From positions 243,183-307,182 of the forward strand of contig JADJHR010000007.1 of the NCBI GenBank assembly GCA_016707445.1: a stretch of DNA of 64,000 bases, given 5' to 3'. This DNA is from Rubrivivax sp. (GTDB lineage Bacteria; Pseudomonadota; Gammaproteobacteria; Burkholderiales; Burkholderiaceae_C). Every line of letters begins with the position of its first letter. The stretch's first letter is position 1. The translations under genes were made by a program, and so were the position numbers. Positions 1 to 9,955 of this stretch are shown here, piece after piece. Below the pieces are notes generated by a model, which saw only the letters and a list, made by a program, of their open reading frames with translations, made no database searches and was not told where the DNA came from.

Positions 1-2
1 CG

Positions 3-146
3 GCCCACTTCAGGGCCGGGCAACTGGTGACCGTGCTGTTGCCGCCGACACGCAAAGTTGGTCCCGTCCGCAGCAAGGCGCCCGTTGCAGCGGGCAAGCT
101 CAGGCACAGCCGCCCGGCGGCCCGGACAAGAACAAAGCGACACTGA
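3..146 (+). CDS. C-terminal tail of a possible LysM-domain protein (partial)
   Basis: The window opens inside this reading frame, which runs without interruption to a TGA at 144-146. The visible 47 residues contain a 'GQLVTVLLP' segment of the sort that ends a LysM peptidoglycan-binding repeat, followed by a basic Arg/Lys/Ala-rich tail. Tails like this are common on MltD-type lytic transglycosylases of this order. The gene is convergent with the ferredoxin gene, and a perfect hairpin lies between them, which supports a real gene ending here. Too little is visible for a firm name. Confidence 0.35.
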   Translation, partial: AHFRAGQLVTVLLPPTRKVGPVRSKAPVAAGKLRHSRPAARTRTKRH

Positions 147-166
147 CGCGAGCCTTCGCAAGGCAC

Positions 167-190
167 GACAAGGTGCGCAGGCACCTTGTC
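167..190. terminator. Perfect 10-bp hairpin between convergent genes
   Basis: GACAAGGTGC (167-176) and GCACCTTGTC (181-190) are exact inverted repeats around a GCAG tetraloop. The hairpin sits between two genes that converge and is followed on the plus strand by ATGTCCTTG, a weak T-containing tract. It could act as a bidirectional terminator, although a clean U-run is missing on both sides. Confidence 0.6.
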
Positions 191-200
191 ATGTCCTTGC

Positions 201-538
201 TCAGTGATTCTCGCGGGCGTGATTGATGGTGTACCTGGGGATCTCGATCGTCACGTCCTGGTTCGACAGGATCGCCTGGCAGCTCAGCCGCGAATCGGCG
301 TCAGGCCCCAGGCGCGGTCGAGCAGGTCTTCTTCGGACTCGTCCATCTCGCCCAGCGATGCGAACCCTTCGCGAACGATCACATGGCAGGTGGTGCAGGC
401 GCAGCTCATCTCGCAGGCATGTTCGATCGCGATGCCATTCTCGAGCAGGGCCTCGCAGATCGACGTGCCCGCAGGCGCCTCGATCTGATCGCCCTGAGGG
501 CACAACTCGGTGTGCGGCAGGATGTGGATCATGGGCAT
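201..538 (-). pseudogene. fdx: 2Fe-2S ferredoxin of the Isc system, interrupted by a 1-base deletion
   Basis: This encodes the adrenodoxin-type [2Fe-2S] ferredoxin that supplies electrons for Fe-S cluster assembly. The first frame (start at 538) carries the cluster loop CEMSCACTTCHV and the typical acidic stretch up to 'AWGLTP', then hits a stop at 284-286. The expected C-terminal half (DSRLSCQA... to PRYTINHAREN) continues in another frame and stops at 201-203. Restoring one G near 296-297 on the coding strand (CCGGAT instead of CCGAT) rejoins the frames into a protein of about 112 residues, the normal length. The gene starts 2 bases after hscA and is the last gene of the isc block. A sequencing or assembly indel is the likeliest cause, because every partner gene is intact and the two halves show no other decay. 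Confidence 0.85.
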
Positions 539-540
539 GG

Positions 541-2421
<1,881 letters not shown>

Positions 2422-2435
2422 GTGAGTCGTCGAGG

Positions 2436-2954
2436 TCAGTGGTCGGCACGATCAAGACGGCGCTCGATGTCTTGCCGGAAGCGGCGAACGAACATCAGCG
2501 CACGCACTTGCCCGGCCGCAGCCCGGGGGTCGTTGTGCAGGTCGAGGCGGTTGGCCAGGTCAGCCAGCAGGCCACGTTCTTCCCGCTCGACCTCGTCTTC
2601 CAGCGCCTGCACGTCCGCCACCTCATGCGCATCGTCGAGCGCTTCGCGCCAGGCCATCTGCTGCATCAGGAAGTCGGCAGGCATCGCCGTGTTGTTCTCG
2701 GCCTCGATCGGCACCCCGGCCAGTTCGCACAGGTAGGCGGCGCGCCGCAGCGGGTCTTTCAGTCGCTGATGCGCCTGATTGACCCGCACGGCCCATTGCA
2801 TGGCCAGGCGCTGCGCTGCATCACCTTGCGCGGCAAAGCGGTCAGGATGCACCTGCGACTGCAAAGCGCGCCAGCGGCTGTCGATCTCGGCCCGATCCAA
2901 GGCGTGCCGGCGGGGAAGATCGAACAGCGTGAAATCATCGTCGTCAAGCTTCAT
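2436..2954 (-). CDS. hscB: J-domain co-chaperone HscB
   Basis: HscB brings IscU to HscA and stimulates the HscA ATPase. The 172-residue protein has an N-terminal J domain with the diagnostic HPD motif at residues 36-38 (QVHPDRF), and a C-terminal three-helix bundle that includes the conserved acidic stretch 'ADFLMQQMAWREALDDA', which contacts IscU. The length matches E. coli HscB (171). It is encoded directly after iscA and before hscA on the reverse strand, as in most proteobacterial isc operons. As in many proteobacterial HscB proteins, the N-terminal zinc-binding cysteines found in some homologues are absent. Confidence 0.97.
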   Translation of the reverse strand: MKLDDDDFTLFDLPRRHALDRAEIDSRWRALQSQVHPDRFAAQGDAAQRLAMQWAVRVNQAHQRLKDPLRRAAYLCELAGVPIEAENNTAMPADFLMQQMAWREALDDAHEVADVQALEDEVEREERGLLADLANRLDLHNDPRAAAGQVRALMFVRRFRQDIERRLDRADH

Positions 2955-2985
2955 GGGCGCAGCCAGGGCCGCGGCGGGCGCCGCA

Positions 2986-3309
2986 TCAGACCCGGAACGA
3001 TTCGCCGCATCCGCAGCGGTCTTTCTCGCGCGGGTTGTGGAACTTGAAGCCCTCGTTCAGGCCTTCGCGAACGAAGTCGAGCTCGGTGCCGTCGAGGAAG
3101 GGCAGGCTCTTGGGGTCGACCAGCACCTTGACACCACGGCCTTCGAAGACAACGTCGTCGGGTGCCATGTCGTCGGCATATTCGAGCTTGTAGGCCAGCC
3201 CTGAGCAGCCCGTGGTCTTGATGCCCAACCGCACGCCGACGCCCTTGCCGCGTCGAGACAGGTAACGCGTGACGTGCTGCGCCGCGGCTTCGGTGAGAGT
3301 GATGGCCAT
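2986..3309 (-). CDS. iscA: A-type Fe-S carrier protein IscA
   Basis: IscA accepts clusters assembled on IscU and passes them to apo-proteins, particularly [4Fe-4S] targets. The 107-residue product has the three invariant cysteines of the HesB/IscA fold: C35 in TGCSGL, and C99 and C101 in the C-terminal CGCGESF. The start was placed at 3309 (MAITLTEAAA), because the family begins here and the frame further upstream runs into the end of iscU without resembling the family. It lies 10 bases after iscU. No fusion or missing residue is seen. Confidence 0.97.
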   Translation of the reverse strand: MAITLTEAAAQHVTRYLSRRGKGVGVRLGIKTTGCSGLAYKLEYADDMAPDDVVFEGRGVKVLVDPKSLPFLDGTELDFVREGLNEGFKFHNPREKDRCGCGESFRV

Positions 3310-3319
3310 CGCGATCGAC

Positions 3320-3739
3320 TCAGTGTGCGACCTGCGCGCGGCCCGCTTCTTCAGCGGCACCGTGCTTGGTCTTGTAGTCCTGCACCGCAGCCTTGATGGC
3401 ATCCTCGGCCAGGATCGAACAATGGATCTTCACTGGCGGCAGCGCCAGCTCTTGCGCGATCTGGGTGTTCTTGATCGTCATCGCCTGGTCAAGGGTCTTG
3501 CCCTTGACCCATTCGGTGACGAGCGAGCTCGACGCGATCGCCGACCCGCAACCATAAGTCTTGAAGCGAGCGTCCTCGATCAGGCCGGTGGCCGGGTTGA
3601 CCTTGATCTGAAGCTTCATCACGTCACCGCAGGCCGGCGCGCCAACCATGCCGGTGCCCACGGTGTCGTCACCCTTCTCGAAGGACCCGACATTGCGCGG
3701 GTTCTCGTAATGCTCGACCACTTTGTCGCTGTAGGCCAT
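3320..3739 (-). CDS. iscU: Fe-S cluster scaffold protein IscU
   Basis: IscU is the scaffold on which IscS-derived sulfur and iron are built into [2Fe-2S] clusters. The cluster ligands and their partner are all present: C37, D39, C64 and C107. The HscA recognition loop LPPVK is at residues 100-104. The 139-residue product carries about ten extra Ala-rich residues at its C-terminus compared with E. coli IscU (128), which is common in betaproteobacteria. The gene follows iscS after a 21-base gap and precedes iscA. Confidence 0.98.
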   Translation of the reverse strand: MAYSDKVVEHYENPRNVGSFEKGDDTVGTGMVGAPACGDVMKLQIKVNPATGLIEDARFKTYGCGSAIASSSLVTEWVKGKTLDQAMTIKNTQIAQELALPPVKIHCSILAEDAIKAAVQDYKTKHGAAEEAGRAQVAH

Positions 3740-3760
3740 GTCTGTGTTCCTTGTGTTCGA

Positions 3761-4975
3761 TCAGTGGGCAGACCACTGGATGGTGCTGATGTCGACGCCG
3801 TCCTTGTACATCTCCCACAAGGGGGACAGTTCGCGCAGGCGCGACACTTGATCCTGCAGCGTGGCCACCGCGTAGTCGATCTCCTGCTCGGTGGTGAAGC
3901 GGCCGATGGTCATGCGCAGCGACGAATGCGCCATCTCGTCCGAGCGGCCCAATGCGCGCAGCACGTAGCTGGGCTCCAGGCTGGCCGAGGTGCAGGCCGA
4001 GCCGGACGACACCGCGATGCCCTTGACGCCCATGATCAGCGATTCGCCCTCGACGAAATTGAACGACGCGTTGACGTTGTGCGGCACTCGGGCGGTGAGA
4101 TCACCGTTGATGAACACCTGCTCGATCCGACCGATGCCCTCGAGCAATCGCTGCTGCAGCATGCGAATGCGCTCGCTTTCGGTGCCCATCTCGGCCTGGG
4201 CGATGCGAAAGGCCTCGCCCATGCCGACGATCTGGTGCGTGGGCAGCGTGCCGCTGCGCATGCCGCGCTCATGACCGCCACCGTGCATCTGCGCCTCCAG
4301 CCGCACCCGCGGCTTGCGCCGCACGTACAGCGCACCGATGCCCTTGGGCCCATACGTCTTGTGCGATGCCAGACTGAGCAGATCGATGGTCGACGTGGCC
4401 ATGTCGATGGCCACCTTGCCGGTGGCCTGCGCGCCGTCGACATGAAAAACAATGCCGCGCTCGCGGCACATCGCGCCGATGGCCGGGATGTCCTGGATGA
4501 CACCGATCTCGTTGTTGACCAGCATGACCGACACCAGGATGGTGTCCTTGCGCAGTGCGTCCTTGAACTTGTCCAGGTCGAGCAAGCCGTTTTCCTGCAC
4601 GTCGAGATAGGTCACCTCGAAGCCCTGGCGCTCAAGCTCTCGCATGGTGTCGAGCACCGCCTTGTGCTCGGTCTTCACCGTGACCAGGTGCTTGCCACGC
4701 GAGCTGTAGAAGTGCGCCGCACCCTTGATCGCCAGGTTGTTGCTCTCGGTGGCGCCGCTGGTCCAGACGATCTCGCGCGGGTCGGCGCCGATCAGCGCGG
4801 CGACCTGGGCACGTGCCTTCTCCACCGCGTCTTCGGCTTCCCAGCCCCAGGCATGGCTGCGCGATGCCGGATTGCCGAAATGCTCGCGCAGCCACGGGAT
4901 CATGATGTCGACGACACGGGGGTCCACCGGCGTGGTGGCACCGTAGTCCATGTAGATCGGGAAATGCGGCGTCAT
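3761..4975 (-). CDS. iscS: Cysteine desulfurase IscS
   Basis: IscS is the PLP-dependent enzyme that takes sulfur from L-cysteine as a persulfide and gives it to IscU, to tRNA thiolation and to other pathways. At 404 residues the protein has the same length as E. coli IscS. The key residues fall at the same numbers: the PLP lysine K206 in SLASHKTYGPKG and the persulfide cysteine C328 in SSGSACTS. The start at 4975 (MTPHFPIYMD) was chosen over a longer frame that reads back towards iscR without family similarity. It lies 37 bases after iscR and is presumably cotranscribed under IscR control. Confidence 0.98.
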   Translation of the reverse strand: MTPHFPIYMDYGATTPVDPRVVDIMIPWLREHFGNPASRSHAWGWEAEDAVEKARAQVAALIGADPREIVWTSGATESNNLAIKGAAHFYSSRGKHLVTVKTEHKAVLDTMRELERQGFEVTYLDVQENGLLDLDKFKDALRKDTILVSVMLVNNEIGVIQDIPAIGAMCRERGIVFHVDGAQATGKVAIDMATSTIDLLSLASHKTYGPKGIGALYVRRKPRVRLEAQMHGGGHERGMRSGTLPTHQIVGMGEAFRIAQAEMGTESERIRMLQQRLLEGIGRIEQVFINGDLTARVPHNVNASFNFVEGESLIMGVKGIAVSSGSACTSASLEPSYVLRALGRSDEMAHSSLRMTIGRFTTEQEIDYAVATLQDQVSRLRELSPLWEMYKDGVDISTIQWSAH

Positions 4976-5012
4976 GGGTTTGAATCGATGGGGTCGGTGA
5001 AGGAGGTTGGCA

Positions 5013-5546
5013 TTACTTGTTGAAGGCCGATCCGAGCGCAAACACCGAATTCGGTGCCGTCACCTTGATCGGCTTGACCACGGGCTGGCTGGAGATGGCA
5101 CGCTTGACCGGCGCCTCGTCGATCGAAATGCCCTTGGCCAGCTGGTCGTCGACCAGCTTCTTCAGCGAAATCGAATCGAGGTACTCGATCATCTTGGTAT
5201 TCAGGCTGGCCCACAGGTCATGGGTCATGCACTTGCCCGAGTCCTCGCCCATGCAGCTTTCCTTGCCGCCGCAACCAGTGGAATCAATTGGTTCGTCGAC
5301 GGCGACGATGATGTCGGCCACGGTGATCTCGGCTGCGCCGCGACCCAGCGAATAGCCGCCGCCGGGCCCGCGCGTGCTTTCCACCAACTCGTGCCGGCGC
5401 AGCTTGCCGAACAACTGTTCCAGGTACGACAAGGAGATCTGCTGCCGCTGGCTGATCGCCGCCAGTGCCACTGGCCCGGAGCCCGAGCGCAGGGCCAGAT
5501 CGATCATTGCGGTGACCGCAAAACGGCCTTTGGTGGTGAGTCGCAT
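5013..5546 (-). CDS. iscR: Fe-S cluster regulator IscR (Rrf2 family)
   Basis: IscR senses the cell's Fe-S status. With a [2Fe-2S] cluster it represses the isc operon, and the apo form regulates a wider set of genes. The 177-residue protein has the Rrf2 winged helix at residues 1-80 (MRLTTKGRFA..., YLEQLFGKLR, GPGGGYSLGR). Its cluster ligands are C92, C98 and C106, with a histidine at 109; the third cysteine sits two residues later than in E. coli. It is the first gene of the isc block. The upstream region carries a good match to a type-1 IscR site, which implies autoregulation. Confidence 0.97.
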   Translation of the reverse strand: MRLTTKGRFAVTAMIDLALRSGSGPVALAAISQRQQISLSYLEQLFGKLRRHELVESTRGPGGGYSLGRGAAEITVADIIVAVDEPIDSTGCGGKESCMGEDSGKCMTHDLWASLNTKMIEYLDSISLKKLVDDQLAKGISIDEAPVKRAISSQPVVKPIKVTAPNSVFALGSAFNK

Positions 5547-5671
5547 GGGATGCTCCTGTCGAATGGTGAAGATCGCCGTCAGACGATCAACGCAACCCGA
5601 TCGGGGTGGCGCCGATGACCTGGCTCAGAGGATTGAGGGAGTGTTTCAATTTAAGGGTTTACCCTCGAATC

Positions 5672-5696
5672 TATTCCTACTGATTCTGTCAAGTAT
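5672..5696 (-). promoter_or_regulatory. Candidate type-1 IscR operator overlapping the iscR -35 box
   Basis: On the reverse strand this 25-mer begins ATACTTGACAGAATCAGT. It matches about 19 of 25 positions of the published E. coli type-1 consensus (ATASYYGACTRWWWYAGTCRRSTAT), including both inner half-site cores GAC and AGT. A TTGACA that could be the -35 element lies inside it (5687-5692). The -10 is unclear, ATTCGA or TTCGAG at 16-17 bases being poor. The surrounding region holds two copies of GAGGGTAWAC. Position and sequence together suggest IscR autorepression. Confidence 0.6.
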
Positions 5697-5717
5697 ACCC
5701 TCAACCCTCCGGTCTGA

Positions 5718-6269
5718 TCAGGATTGGGCCGGTCGGTTCCGGTCCCGACCGATCAGTTCTCGCCCCAGCGCGTGCACCAGCCCGTCGCAGGCGACTTCCA
5801 CCAGATCGAGCACCCGTTCGAAGTCGCGCGTCGAGCCGTAGTACGGGTCCGGCACCTCTCGACGCCCACCACCTTGCCCAGCGTGCGCCATGAGCAGCCC
5901 GATGCGGGCACCGCAGTCCGGCGGCGCGGCGTCGTTCAGCCATTTCAGATGGCCATCATCCATCGCCAGGATGTGCTGGAAACACCGGAAGTCGTCGGCC
6001 ACAACCCCTCTGGCCCGCAAGCCCGACAAGTCATAGCCCCGAGCGCGCGCACGGTCCTGCGCGCGCGGGTCTGGCGCCTCCTTGACGTGAAAGCCGTGGG
6101 TACCGGCCGAGTCGACCTCGACGCGTTCACCCAGCCCGGCGCGCACCAGTTTGAAGCGCAACACGGCCTCGGCGGTCGGCGATCGGCAGATGTTGCCGCT
6201 GCAGACCATCAGCACGCGCAGGTCGGGTTCGGTGTGGCGACCGAGCAGACGCAGGATGGCCCGCTTCAT
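5718..6269 (-). CDS. Low-molecular-weight protein-tyrosine phosphatase
   Basis: This is a cytoplasmic phosphatase of the LMW-PTP/arsenate-reductase fold, expected to dephosphorylate tyrosine on proteins. The catalytic P-loop VCSGNICRSP gives nucleophile C23 and R29, and the general acid D141 lies in DPYYG. The 183-residue product has about 16 extra basic residues before the first strand and a short tail compared with the usual 155-165. Its ATG overlaps the uvrB stop (ATGA), so translation is probably coupled to uvrB. The isc operon starts just downstream with its own promoter. Homologues sit beside iscR in other Burkholderiales, but the physiological substrate cannot be told from sequence. 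Confidence 0.93.
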   Translation of the reverse strand: MKRAILRLLGRHTEPDLRVLMVCSGNICRSPTAEAVLRFKLVRAGLGERVEVDSAGTHGFHVKEAPDPRAQDRARARGYDLSGLRARGVVADDFRCFQHILAMDDGHLKWLNDAAPPDCGARIGLLMAHAGQGGGRREVPDPYYGSTRDFERVLDLVEVACDGLVHALGRELIGRDRNRPAQS

Positions 6270-8383
6270 GCACGCCCACCCGCAGCTTGCAGCGGCAGCA
6301 CGTTGCTGTCGTGCCCGGCGGCGCCGAAGGCCTGCTCGCGCAGCAGTGCAAGCTGGTCGCGCACTCGCGCGGCCTTTTCAAACTCGAGATTGCGGGCGTG
6401 TTCGAGCATCTGCTTTTCCAGCGCCTTGATGCGCTTGCCCAGGTCCTTCTCGTTCAGCGACTCGATCTCGGCCGCCGCCTTTGCGGCCTGCAATTCTTCG
6501 CGTGCGGTCTTGTCCGACACCACGCCGTCGATCAGGTCGCGGATGCGCTTGTTTACGCTGCGCGGCGTGATGCCCATCGCCAGGTTGTGCGCGATCTGCT
6601 TGGTGCGCCGGCGCTCGGTCTCGTCGATGGCGCGGCGCATCGAGTCGGTGATCTTGTCGGCATACAGCAGCGCGCGCCCGTTGAGGTTGCGCGCCGCGCG
6701 GCCGATGGTCTGGATCAGGCTGCGCTCGCTGCGCAGGAAGCCTTCCTTATCGGCATCGAGGATCGCCACCAGGCTCACCTCGGGCAGATCAAGGCCCTCG
6801 CGCAGCAGGTTGATGCCCACCAGCACGTCGAAGCTGCCCAGTCGAAGATCTCGCAGGATCTCAACGCGTTCGACGGTGTCGATGTCGCTGTGCAGATAAC
6901 GCACCTTGACCCCGTTGTCGGCCAGGTAGTCGGTCAGCTGCTCGGCCATGCGCTTGGTCAGCGTGGTGATCAGCACGCGCTCGTTGACCAGCACGCGCTC
7001 GCGGATCTCCTGCAGCACGTCGTCGACCTGGGTGCTTGCCGGCCGCACCTCGACCATCGGATCGACCAGTCCGGTGGGGCGCACCACCTGTTCCACCACC
7101 TGGCCGGCATGGGTCTTCTCGTAGTCGGCCGGCGTCGCCGAAACGAACACGGCCTGGCGCATCTTGCGCTCGAACTCCTCGAACTTCAGCGGCCGGTTGT
7201 CGAGCGCGCTGGGCAGCCGGAATCCGTACTCGACCAGCGTGGTCTTGCGCGCCCGGTCGCCGTTGTACATGCCACCGAACTGGCCGATCAGCACATGGCT
7301 CTCGTCGAGGAACATCAACGCGTCGACCGGCAGATAGTCGACCAAGGTCGGCGGCGGCTCACCCGGCGCGGCGCCCGACAGATGGCGCGTGTAGTTCTCG
7401 ATGCCCTTGCAGTGGCCGACTTCCTGCAGCATCTCCAGATCGAAGCGCGAGCGCTGTTCGAGCCGTTGCGCTTCGACCAGCTTGCCGGCCTTGACCAGCT
7501 CATCGAGACGCTCGCGCAGCTCTTGCTTGATGGTGTCGATGGCGGCCAGCACCCGTTCACGCGGTGTCACATAGTGGCTGGACGGGTAGACCGTGAAACG
7601 CGGGATCTTCTGCCGCACGCGGCCGGTCAGCGGGTCCAGCAGCTGCAGCGTCTCGATCTCGTCGTCGAACAGCTCGATGCGCAGCGCGAGTTCGGAATGT
7701 TCGGCCGGAAACACATCGATGGTGTCGCCACGCACGCGAAAGCTGCCGCGGCCGAATTCGATCTCGTTGCGCTTGTACTGCATGCGGATCAGCTGCGCGA
7801 TGAGGTCGCGCTGGCCCAACTTGTCGCCCACGCGCAGCGTCATCACCATCTGGTGGTAGTCGGCCGGGTTGCCGATGCCGTAGATCGCGCTGACGCTGGC
7901 CACGATGATCACATCACGCCGCTCAAGCAGGCTCTTGGTGGCGCTCAAGCGCATCTGCTCGATGTGCTCGTTGATCGCGCTGTCCTTCTCGATGAAGAGG
8001 TCGCGCTGCGGCACGTAGGCCTCGGGCTGGTAGTAGTCGTAGTAGCTGACGAAGTACTCGACCGCGTTCTTCGGAAAGAACTCGCGGAACTCGCTGTACA
8101 GCTGGGCCGCCAGGGTCTTGTTGGGCGCAAAGACGATCGCCGGGCGCCCCAGGCGGGCAATCACATTGGCCATGGTGAAGGTCTTGCCCGAGCCGGTGAC
8201 GCCAAGCAGGGTCTGAAAGCTCAGGCCATCGCGGATGCCGTCGCTCAGCTGCTCGATCGCGGCCGGTTGGTCGCCGGCCGGCGCAAACTGCTGCAGCAGC
8301 AGGAACGGCGAGTCGGCAAAGCGCACGAACTCGCCCTCAGCCTCGACGGGCGTGGCGACGTCGACTTCGGTCAGTTCGGCCAT
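6266..8383 (-). CDS. uvrB: Excinuclease ABC subunit B
   Basis: UvrB is the damage-verifying helicase-like subunit of nucleotide excision repair. It is loaded by UvrA and hands the lesion to UvrC. The 705-residue product has the Walker A motif GVTGSGKT at residues 61-68, the Tyr-rich beta-hairpin that clamps the DNA strand (YYDYYQPEAYVP), a DEAD-like DESH motif, helicase motifs up to IGRAARN, and the C-terminal UVR motif that contacts UvrC. The start at 8383 (MAELTEVDVA) fits the family, since the longer frame reads into the divergent promoter region. It is divergent from the aminotransferase gene and overlaps the downstream phosphatase gene by 4 bases. Confidence 0.97.
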   Translation of the reverse strand: MAELTEVDVATPVEAEGEFVRFADSPFLLLQQFAPAGDQPAAIEQLSDGIRDGLSFQTLLGVTGSGKTFTMANVIARLGRPAIVFAPNKTLAAQLYSEFREFFPKNAVEYFVSYYDYYQPEAYVPQRDLFIEKDSAINEHIEQMRLSATKSLLERRDVIIVASVSAIYGIGNPADYHQMVMTLRVGDKLGQRDLIAQLIRMQYKRNEIEFGRGSFRVRGDTIDVFPAEHSELALRIELFDDEIETLQLLDPLTGRVRQKIPRFTVYPSSHYVTPRERVLAAIDTIKQELRERLDELVKAGKLVEAQRLEQRSRFDLEMLQEVGHCKGIENYTRHLSGAAPGEPPPTLVDYLPVDALMFLDESHVLIGQFGGMYNGDRARKTTLVEYGFRLPSALDNRPLKFEEFERKMRQAVFVSATPADYEKTHAGQVVEQVVRPTGLVDPMVEVRPASTQVDDVLQEIRERVLVNERVLITTLTKRMAEQLTDYLADNGVKVRYLHSDIDTVERVEILRDLRLGSFDVLVGINLLREGLDLPEVSLVAILDADKEGFLRSERSLIQTIGRAARNLNGRALLYADKITDSMRRAIDETERRRTKQIAHNLAMGITPRSVNKRIRDLIDGVVSDKTAREELQAAKAAAEIESLNEKDLGKRIKALEKQMLEHARNLEFEKAARVRDQLALLREQAFGAAGHDSNVLPLQAAGGRA

Positions 8384-8528
8384 GCGGGGAATCCCTGAGC
8401 GCAACTTAGAATGCAGGTCTCCAGCGGGCAGCCGCCCCTGGGTCAACCGATGAGCGTAGCGCAACCGGCGGCCGCCCGCAGCGCCGGTCAACCCCCCGCT
8501 GCTGCCGCCCCGCCTTCAGGATCGCCCG

Positions 8529-9738
8529 ATGTCTGCCACTGCCTCCCCGTTCGCCGCTGTCGAGATGGCGCCCCGAGACCCGATCCTCGGTCTGAGCGAA
8601 CAGTTCAACGCCGACCCCAATCCGGCCAAGGTCAACCTCGGTGTCGGAGTCTATTTCGACGACAAGGGCAAGTTGCCCGTCCTGCAATGCGTGGCCGCCG
8701 CCGAGAAGCAACTGCTCGAATCGCCGAAAGCCAAAGGCTACCTGCCGATCGACGGCATGGCAGCTTACGACAAGGCCGTGCAGAGCCTGGTCTTTGGCGC
8801 CGGTTCAGCGGCTCTGAGCAGCGGCCGCGTGGCGACCATCCAGGCGCTGGGCGGCACCGGCGGGCTCAAGGTGGGCGCCGATTTCCTCAAGCGCTTGAAC
8901 GCCGACACCCAAGGTGCTGATCAGCGACCCGAGCTGGGAGAACCACCGCGCGCTGTTCAGCAACGCCGGCTTCGAAGTGGCCAGCTATCCGTACTACGAC
9001 GCTGCGACCCGCGGCGTGCGCTTCCAGGCCATGCTGGCTGCCCTGAACGAGGCCGACGCCGGCACCATCGTCGTGCTGCACGCCTGCTGCCACAACCCGA
9101 CCGGGTGCGACCTCACGCCCACCCAGTGGGCCCAGGTGGTGCAGGTGGTCAAGACGCGGGGCCTGGTTGCCTTTCTCGACATGGCCTATCAGGGCTTCGG
9201 CGACGGCATCGCTCAGGACGGTGCGGTGATCGGTCAGTTCCTGGCCGCCGATCTGCGCTTTTTCGTCTCCACCTCGTTTTCCAAGAGCTTCTCGCTCTAC
9301 GGCGAGCGCGTGGGCGCGCTCAGCGTCGTGTGCGGCGATTCAGACGAGGCAGCGCGCGTGCTGTCGCAGCTGAAGATCGTGATCCGCACCAACTATTCCA
9401 ACCCGCCGACCTTTGGCGCACAGGTGGTCGCCACGGTGCTGACCACGCCCGGCCTGCGCGCGTTGTGGGAGCAGGAACTGGGCGGCATGCGTGAACGCAT
9501 CCGTGCGATGCGACAGGCCCTGGTGGCCAAGCTGCGCACCGCTGGCGTCCAGGGTGAGCTCGACTACATCACCGAGCAAAAGGGCATGTTCAGCTACTCT
9601 GGCCTGAGCAAGGCACAAATGCTTCGCTTGCGCAGTGAATTTGGTGTCTATGGCCTCGATTCTGGTCGCATCTGCGTGGCCGCACTGAACTCTGGAAACC
9701 TTGACGCGGTGGCAGCGGCGCTGTCCAGGGTGATGTAG
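8529..9738 (+). pseudogene. tyrB: Aromatic/aspartate aminotransferase (AspC/TyrB family) split by a 1-base insertion
   Basis: This is a PLP-dependent class I aminotransferase that interconverts aspartate or aromatic amino acids and their keto acids. The first frame (from 8529) covers the N-terminus with NLGVGVYFDD and ends its homology at 'RLNADT' near 8908. The family sequence resumes one base later as KVLISDPSWENH and runs to 9738, including HNPTGCDLT and the lysine motif FSKSFSLYGERVG. Removing one C from CCC at 8908-8910 restores an unbroken protein of 402 residues, the usual length. Both halves are otherwise conserved, so an indel error is more likely than genuine inactivation. The neighbour uvrB is divergent. 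The choice between AspC and TyrB specificity is uncertain. Confidence 0.85.
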
Positions 9739-9749
9739 CTCGCACCAAG

Positions 9750-9775
9750 GTCGATGTCACGCACGCGACATCGAC
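9750..9775 (+). terminator. Hairpin after the aminotransferase gene
   Basis: GTCGATGTC (9750-9758) and GACATCGAC (9767-9775) form a perfect 9-bp stem with an 8-base loop, beginning 12 bases after the stop codon. No U-tract follows, so it is either a weak intrinsic terminator or an mRNA-stabilising 3' structure. Confidence 0.45.
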
Positions 9776-9862
9776 ACCCATGTGACGGACTGATCGGGGC
9801 GTTTTCGCGCATTCAAGGAAATTCGCTTGAGGACAGGATGGGGCTGTCGGACGCATAATTGC

Positions 9863-9874
9863 TGCAACGCACAA
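9863..9874 (+). promoter_or_regulatory. Candidate PhaR binding site upstream of phaZ
   Basis: TGCAACGCACAA matches every position of the motif TGCRNYGCASMA reported for the polyhydroxyalkanoate regulator PhaR. It lies 82 bases before the phaZ start and directly after a CATAAT that could be a -10 element (9854-9859). Occupation would block transcription, in keeping with PhaR control of polymer-related genes. The motif is short, so chance occurrence is possible. Confidence 0.45.
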
Positions 9875-9955
9875 TTTGTTCCGGATTGTCAGGCTGGTCA
9901 CAGGGTTTGACCCTCATCATCCGGCTCGACCGTGCCGCGGCCTTGGAGACAGCGA

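Noticed and set aside
6287..8398. 703-codon open frame antisense to uvrB
   Set aside because: It mirrors the uvrB coding phase and has no family similarity.
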